DNA of 64,000 nucleotides from NCBI RefSeq assembly GCF_005844085.1, contig NZ_VCDI01000003.1:1-64000 (forward strand), written 5' to 3'. Source of the DNA: Lichenicoccus roseus. GTDB taxonomy: Bacteria; Pseudomonadota; Alphaproteobacteria; Acetobacterales; Acetobacteraceae. The translations under genes were made by a program, and so were the position numbers. The notes under the pieces were generated by a model that worked only from the letters and a program-made list of their open reading frames with translations, was not told the DNA's origin and did not search any database. Below, piece by piece: positions 62,437 through 64,000 of this stretch. Position 1 is the first letter of the stretch. Every line of letters begins with the position of its first letter.

Positions 62437-64000
62437 TCAGGGGGCCTTGTCGGGACCGGAACCCTTTGCGTGCGAGCTTCCGACCGGCAGCGGCACGAAG
62501 CGGACCGCATCGCCGTCCTGGACCAGCATCAGCACCGAGGCCCGCCTGGCGCGGCGGGCCTTGTCGACCTGCTCCTGCAGCGCCGCCGGGGTGGAGATAG
62601 CGGCCTGCTGCACCTCGACCACCACGTCGCCGACACGCAGGCCGCGATCGGCGGCCGGGCCGTCCTGCGCCACCTCGGTGATCACGACGCCCTTCTGGCT
62701 GTCGGAGAGCTGGTACTTCTGGCGCAGGGCCGCGGTGATCGACGAGACCTTGATGCCGAGTGCAGGCAGCGACATCGCGGCGCTGGCGGCGGGCTTCGGG
62801 CTCGGCGCAGCGGCAGGCTTGGCCTCCTGCTCCGGGAACTCGCCGATCGGGATCGTCAGCGGCTGCCGGTGGCCGTCGCGCCAGATCGAGAACTGGCCGG
62901 CGTCGCCGACCGGGGTCTCGGCCACCCGGCGCGGCAGGCTGCGGCCATCGACGTCGCGGCCGTCGAACTGCAGGATGACGTCGCCGCTCTGCAGTCCGGC
63001 CTTCTCCGCGGGCCCTTTCGGCTCGATGCCGGCGATCAGCGCGCCGTGCGCGGGTTTCAGCCCGAGGCTGTCGGCGATGTCCTGGGTGACGTCCTGGATG
63101 TGCACCCCGATCCAGCCGCGCCGGGCATGGCCGAAGCGGCGCAGCTGCTCGATGATCAGCCGCGCCTCGTTGGCCGGGATCGAGAAGCCGATGCCGATCG
63201 AGCCGCCGGATGGCGAATAGATCGCCGTGTTGATGCCGATGACCTGGCCGTCCATGTTGAACAGCGGACCGCCCGAGTTGCCCTTGTTGATCGGCGCGTC
63301 GGTCTGGATGAAGTCGTCGTACGGCCCCTGCTGGATGTCGCGGCCGCGCGACGACACGATGCCGGCGGTGACCGTGCCGGACAGGCCGAACGGGTTGCCG
63401 ATCGCCAGCACCCAGTCGCCGACACGCGACTTGTCGCTGTCGCCGAAGGCAACGGCGGTCAGCTTGTGGTCGGCATGCACCTGCAGTACCGCGAGGTCGG
63501 TGCGGTCGTCGTGGCCGAGCAGCCTGGCCTTCAGCACCGTGTTGTCCTGCAGCGTGACGGTGATTTCCTCGGCGCCGCTGATGACGTGGTTGTTGGTGAC
63601 GATGATGCCGGACGGATCGACGATGAAGCCGGAGCCGAGCGCCTGCATCTTGCGCGGCGGCGCATTCGGGCTGCCGCCGCCATGCTGGCGGTTCATGAAG
63701 TCGTGGAAGAACTTCTCGAACGGCGAGCCGGGCGGGAATGCCGGCACGTCGGGACCCTGGCCCTGGTCGCCACCACCGCCGCCGCCGCCACCCTGGTCGT
63801 CGTCGTCCTCCGGCGCATCACCGGTCACCGTCTCGGTCGAGGAGATGTTGACCACCGCCGGCAGCAGGCTGGCGGCAAGATCGGCGAAGCTGTCCGGGGC
63901 ACCGCGCGCCAGCGCCTGCGCGGGCAGCCCGGCCACGGTCGCCGCCGGCACTCCGGCCTGGAGCAGGGCCGCCGCCGCAAGGCAGGCGAGACGTGGAGCA
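62437..64000 (-). CDS. DegP/HtrA-type periplasmic serine protease, partial (N-terminus beyond the right edge)
   Basis: About 520 residues are visible; the frame stays open to the window edge through a signal-peptide-like ACLAAAALLQAGV, so the start lies just outside. The trypsin-like domain has GSGFIVDPSGIIVTNNHVIS (His), DRTDLAVLQVHA (Asp) and NKGNSGGPLFNMDGQVIGIN (Ser). Two PDZ domains follow (about GWIGVHIQDVTQDIADSLGL and GVVITEVAQDGPAADRGLRV). Before the protease domain lies an odd acidic-then-glycine linker: EDDDDQ followed by eight Gly. Role: envelope protein quality control. DegP versus DegQ cannot be separated here. Confidence 0.92.
   Translation of the reverse strand, partial: APRLACLAAAALLQAGVPAATVAGLPAQALARGAPDSFADLAASLLPAVVNISSTETVTGDAPEDDDDQGGGGGGGGDQGQGPDVPAFPPGSPFEKFFHDFMNRQHGGGSPNAPPRKMQALGSGFIVDPSGIIVTNNHVISGAEEITVTLQDNTVLKARLLGHDDRTDLAVLQVHADHKLTAVAFGDSDKSRVGDWVLAIGNPFGLSGTVTAGIVSSRGRDIQQGPYDDFIQTDAPINKGNSGGPLFNMDGQVIGINTAIYSPSGGSIGIGFSIPANEARLIIEQLRRFGHARRGWIGVHIQDVTQDIADSLGLKPAHGALIAGIEPKGPAEKAGLQSGDVILQFDGRDVDGRSLPRRVAETPVGDAGQFSIWRDGHRQPLTIPIGEFPEQEAKPAAAPSPKPAASAAMSLPALGIKVSSITAALRQKYQLSDSQKGVVITEVAQDGPAADRGLRVGDVVVEVQQAAISTPAALQEQVDKARRARRASVLMLVQDGDAVRFVPLPVGSSHAKGSGPDKAP

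Noticed and set aside
1-64000. CRISPR arrays, prophage, insertion sequences or integrated elements
   Set aside because: No spaced direct repeats of CRISPR type, transposase, integrase or terminal inverted repeats were seen; the single tRNA gene has no adjacent integrase or duplicated 3' end.

Overview
The window is GC-rich DNA, densely packed and without phage, transposon or CRISPR sequence. Gene content and order point to an alphaproteobacterium, most likely Acetobacteraceae/Rhodospirillales. Supporting signs are the lptC-lptA-lptB-rpoN-hpf block, minC-minD-minE, gltD placed before gltB, a short HRDC-less RNase D, a TerB-DnaJ protein and many ATGA stop/start overlaps. The genus cannot be fixed from the sequence alone.

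Layout. 1-2153: the 5' part of a very long octapeptide-repeat protein on the minus strand, cut by the left edge. 2272-10344 (minus): an old-yellow-enzyme reductase, ribosome hibernation factor, sigma-54, the LPS transport genes lptB/lptA/lptC, the Kdo-pathway isomerase kdsD, RNase D and tRNA-Leu(CAG). 10555-20629 (plus): a complex-I-type NAD(P)-binding protein, glutamate synthase (gltD, gltB), an orphan periplasmic binding protein and a Pit phosphate transporter. 20711-27233: an efflux locus with two successive membrane-fusion proteins, an EmrB-type MFS pump, a PerM/AI-2E-family protein and a convergent TolC-type channel. 27395-30612: oligopeptidase F and an ABC1 kinase.

30616-37623 is an envelope-polysaccharide neighbourhood: acyltransferase, O-antigen ligase/polymerase, glycosyltransferase, ABC exporter, and a GntR/FCD regulator behind a promoter with an inverted repeat. 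37649-40058 is minC-minD-minE with a GNAT gene. 40234-44767 holds a GST, a dehydratase-like SDR, a hydrolase and two glycosyltransferases. 44807-48139 is thrS, infC (apparently with an ATA start), a perfect intrinsic terminator and a Nudix hydrolase. 48166-52802 has mlaC/mlaA lipid transport, metF, an epoxide-hydrolase-like enzyme and a divergent ohr/ohrR peroxide pair. 52785-60274 (minus) has a GH63-like glucosidase, a TerB-DnaJ protein, two small genes and the queuosine genes queA-tgt-queG ending in a ribbon-helix-helix gene. The right end holds a lipoprotein, a frame-disrupted PemK/MazF-like toxin relic, a FUSC membrane protein and a DegP-type protease cut by the right edge.

How the genes work together. 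The strongest theme is the cell envelope: Kdo and LPS transport, outer-membrane lipid asymmetry (Mla), periplasmic quality control (DegP), several glycosyltransferases, a polymerase/ligase, an acyltransferase and efflux. Central nitrogen assimilation (glt), queuosine tRNA modification, translation initiation and division-site placement make up the housekeeping part. The least explained items are the octapeptide-repeat protein at the left edge, the toxin relic near 61 kb, the acyltransferase lacking its expected histidine and the paired fusion-protein genes.
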